Of a stretch of 64,000 bases of DNA, positions 62,011-64,000 are shown in pieces. Numbering within the stretch: the stretch's first letter is position 1; every line of letters starts with the position of its first letter. The DNA comes from DASQZK01 sp963771005. Lineage in GTDB: Bacteria > Bacteroidota > Bacteroidia > Bacteroidales > GCA-2748055. The notes beneath the pieces are model-generated. The model worked only from the letters and a program-made list of their open reading frames with translations, was not told the origin of the DNA and did not search any database. The stretch is from the NCBI GenBank assembly GCA_963771005.1, contig CAVYRO010000002.1:1302001-1366000 (forward strand), in the 5' to 3' direction. The translations under genes and the position numbers were made by a program.

Positions 62011-63978
62011 CTATTTCGCATCCGCTGTTATTCCCGGCCAGTCATCACTGCGGAAAGGTGAGGCGGGAAGACCTTCCTCATTGTACAGGTTGGCATCATC
62101 CGGATTATCGGCCCATGCATACCGCACGGCCGAGGGATTTTTCACCTCATCACTTGAAACGATCACCTTCCCGTCGCTGATCTCTGCTTTGGCCCAGTGG
62201 AATTTTTTGTCGGGACCGGCAAGGGCAAAGCCTTTGAGGTACCCGTACCTGTCTTTTACCATGAGACCCGATCCTTTATGCGTAAAACTTACGATAGCTT
62301 TACCGTCCCTGAATTCTGCAGACTCAAAAATGGGTCCCATGGACTCCACGTTTTTGCCATATGTTATGCCGAGAGCATTCTGAGCGAGACGGTATCCTAC
62401 ATCCTGTTTGTTTTTGGGATGAATGTCACCAGCCTCCCCGATATCGATGATCACCGACATCCCGGTATTGTCGAGGCTGTCAAGTGTAGCGGTCTGAGCT
62501 TCACGTAGTTCGGCCCAGGTACTTTCGCCCGGTTCGGGTCTGGCGGCCATAAAATTTGCCAGCTGTACGAAGAAGAACGGCATTCCGGGTTCGTTGAATT
62601 TATCTCTCCAGCAACGGATCATGAGCGGGAAGAGGGACCTGTACTGATATGCCCTGTCGGCATTCGATTCACCCTGGTACCATATGGCTCCCTTCACTCC
62701 GAGGTTCAGGAGAGGATGGATCATGCCATTATAGAGGGTGGCAGGTTTTTCATTTGGACCCATAGGATTTGAGGAATATTTCAGCCCTTCTCCGGAAAGT
62801 CTGTATTTCCAGGGGCCTGCGAGACTAAGTAGAAAATCTCCGGATTTCAGGTTCATATCATCCGGAGCACTGTAGAATCCGCCGCCGCCGCCCGTATCGA
62901 CAACTTTCACGGCGATAATGTTCTTCCCGGGTTTCAGGACTTCCGGACTTAGCTCATAGCTTCGGTCCACATCGTATTTATTGACCGATTCGCCTACTTT
63001 TTTACCGTTCACCCAGGTATAGTCGCTGTCATCGATCTTGCCGAGGTTAAGGGTGGCACCTTTCTCAGCCACCGAAGCCGGGATATCGATCTCCCTGCGA
63101 AACCAGACAACGCCATCGATGCCGGGAAGTCCCTTATTTTCCCATAGTCCGGGAACTTTCATGGTCTTCCACATCGTTGTATCCACATTCATGCCCGACC
63201 AGTCCGCCTGCTTATTCAGATCGCCCTCTTTGACGCCGAATTCTTCCAGCATCTTTTTGATTGTCTCGGTCTGCTGCTTCCTTAGCTGTTCAAGGGTTTC
63301 TTCACTCACATTGTCGAGACTGTGTTTGAATTCGTCAACGCGGGTGATATAGTCCCCACTCGTCCATGCCTCCACATTCGTGCCTCCCCAATTCGAATTT
63401 ATAAGACCTACCGGGACATTGATCTCACGGTAAATATCCCTGCCGAAAAAATAACCTACTGCCGAAAAGGAAGGTACATTTTCTGGTGTACACACCTGCC
63501 ACGAGGTTTCGGGAACATCATCCACAGGGCTCAACCTGAGGTTATGAGGTATATCCAGGAGCCTGATCTGCGGGAAATCCGCCGATCTGATCTCTGCGGC
63601 GGCGTCATTCGAATTTTTAAGCTGAAATTCCATATTTGACTGGCCTGAACAGATCCAGACATCACCCAGGAGGATATTTTCGAGAACGATCTTGTTTTTA
63701 CCCGTGACTGTCATCGTATATGGCCCACCTTCCTTCATAGCCGGGAAAGTTACCATCCAGTTTCCGCTTTTATCCGGACGAGCCTTCTTCACTGTACCGG
63801 CAAAATCCACAGAGACATTCTCCCCCTTATCGGCCCAACCCCAGATCCGGATCTCCTGGTTTCTCTGGATCACCATATTGCTGCTGAGAACCTGCGGAAG
63901 CCTGACATTGGCAAAAGTAAGACCGGGTACCATCAGAAAAGCACTGATGATGACCATGAACGTCATTATCTTTTTCAT
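62011..63978 (-). CDS. sialate O-acetylesterase (SASA domain) with inserted sugar-binding domain
   Basis: 655 residues with a signal peptide (KIMTFMVIISAFLMVPGLTFA). The SGNH/SASA esterase is split: WICSGQSNMEF holds the nucleophile Ser114, then NSNWGGTNVEAW, and after a middle jelly-roll domain of the GH2 sugar-binding type (about residues 245-400: MKVPGLWENKG, VWFRREIDIPA, YTWVNGKKVG) the fold resumes with GAIWYQGESNA and ends with the catalytic GDIHPKNK. It removes O-acetyl groups from sialic acids or other sugars, preparing them for glycosidases. Periplasmic or surface. A sialidase remnant 35 kb away points to the same substrate. Confidence 0.9.
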   Translation of the reverse strand: MKKIMTFMVIISAFLMVPGLTFANVRLPQVLSSNMVIQRNQEIRIWGWADKGENVSVDFAGTVKKARPDKSGNWMVTFPAMKEGGPYTMTVTGKNKIVLENILLGDVWICSGQSNMEFQLKNSNDAAAEIRSADFPQIRLLDIPHNLRLSPVDDVPETSWQVCTPENVPSFSAVGYFFGRDIYREINVPVGLINSNWGGTNVEAWTSGDYITRVDEFKHSLDNVSEETLEQLRKQQTETIKKMLEEFGVKEGDLNKQADWSGMNVDTTMWKTMKVPGLWENKGLPGIDGVVWFRREIDIPASVAEKGATLNLGKIDDSDYTWVNGKKVGESVNKYDVDRSYELSPEVLKPGKNIIAVKVVDTGGGGGFYSAPDDMNLKSGDFLLSLAGPWKYRLSGEGLKYSSNPMGPNEKPATLYNGMIHPLLNLGVKGAIWYQGESNADRAYQYRSLFPLMIRCWRDKFNEPGMPFFFVQLANFMAARPEPGESTWAELREAQTATLDSLDNTGMSVIIDIGEAGDIHPKNKQDVGYRLAQNALGITYGKNVESMGPIFESAEFRDGKAIVSFTHKGSGLMVKDRYGYLKGFALAGPDKKFHWAKAEISDGKVIVSSDEVKNPSAVRYAWADNPDDANLYNEEGLPASPFRSDDWPGITADAK

Positions 63979-64000
63979 GATATAATTTTTAGATTATTAC

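Overview
The window looks like a chromosomal piece of an anaerobic or facultatively respiring member of the Bacteroidota, probably Bacteroidales or a related order. The support is a short 286-residue primary sigma factor of the Bacteroidota type, promoters of the TAnnTTTG class, a C-terminal sorting domain of the type IX secretion system, a SusC/Oar-like TonB-dependent receptor, many signal-peptide or lipoprotein proteins, and a bacterial mevalonate pathway. Base composition is moderate across most of the window. It is clearly AT-rich in the first 1.4 kb and around 6.4-7.5 kb, and both of those stretches hold broken genes.

Layout. 0-7.7 kb is a repeat-rich accessory region. It holds a coat-hanger-domain gene broken by a frameshift and by a 244-bp palindromic insertion, a prolyl oligopeptidase, a D-cysteine desulfhydrase-like enzyme, a CT-rich minisatellite, a Rieske lipoprotein, tRNA-Pro(GGG) and two gene remnants. 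7.7-14.8 kb holds a LuxR-type regulator, a flavin monooxygenase-like protein and a TonB-dependent receptor. 15.2-25.0 kb is a respiratory and sulfur region. A Rieske protein and a cytochrome b fused to a twelve-heme cytochrome c run leftwards. Rightwards run a three-subunit polysulfide/thiosulfate reductase-type molybdoenzyme, two YeeE/YedE half-transporters and two membrane-anchored rhodanese-like proteins. Both of the latter lack the catalytic cysteine but end in the same -VAAGGC tail. 25.6-33.7 kb and 59.6-64 kb carry glycan-related surface proteins (transglutaminase-like, beta-helix, GH172-type, acyltransferase, sialate O-acetylesterase, two paralogous lipoproteins and a sialidase remnant). 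34-47 kb is mostly housekeeping: a Crp/Fnr regulator with a DUF2892 protein, ferredoxin, DapF, HtrA/DegP, RpoD, UvrB, a nuclease-like protein and a cyclase-HD fusion.

The most coherent pathway is at 48.2-59.1 kb: nine tightly packed minus-strand genes. The first four resemble the leucine/isovalerate (liu) pathway (methylcrotonyl-CoA carboxylase beta, methylglutaconyl-CoA hydratase, carboxylase alpha, acyl-CoA dehydrogenase). The next five are a mevalonate pathway (type 2 IPP isomerase, HMG-CoA reductase, GYDIA-type GHMP kinase, diphosphomevalonate decarboxylase, mevalonate kinase). No HMG-CoA lyase or HMG-CoA synthase is seen. The arrangement suggests that leucine-derived HMG-CoA is sent to isoprenoids.

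Several repeat families stand out: a palindromic transposon-like element with 6-bp target duplications, a conserved promoter/leader module in front of four unrelated genes, octamer arrays, and composite intergenic repeats built from 10-11-bp CAAACC units and other shared words. All functional statements come from reading the sequence and from knowledge of families; no database search was run.
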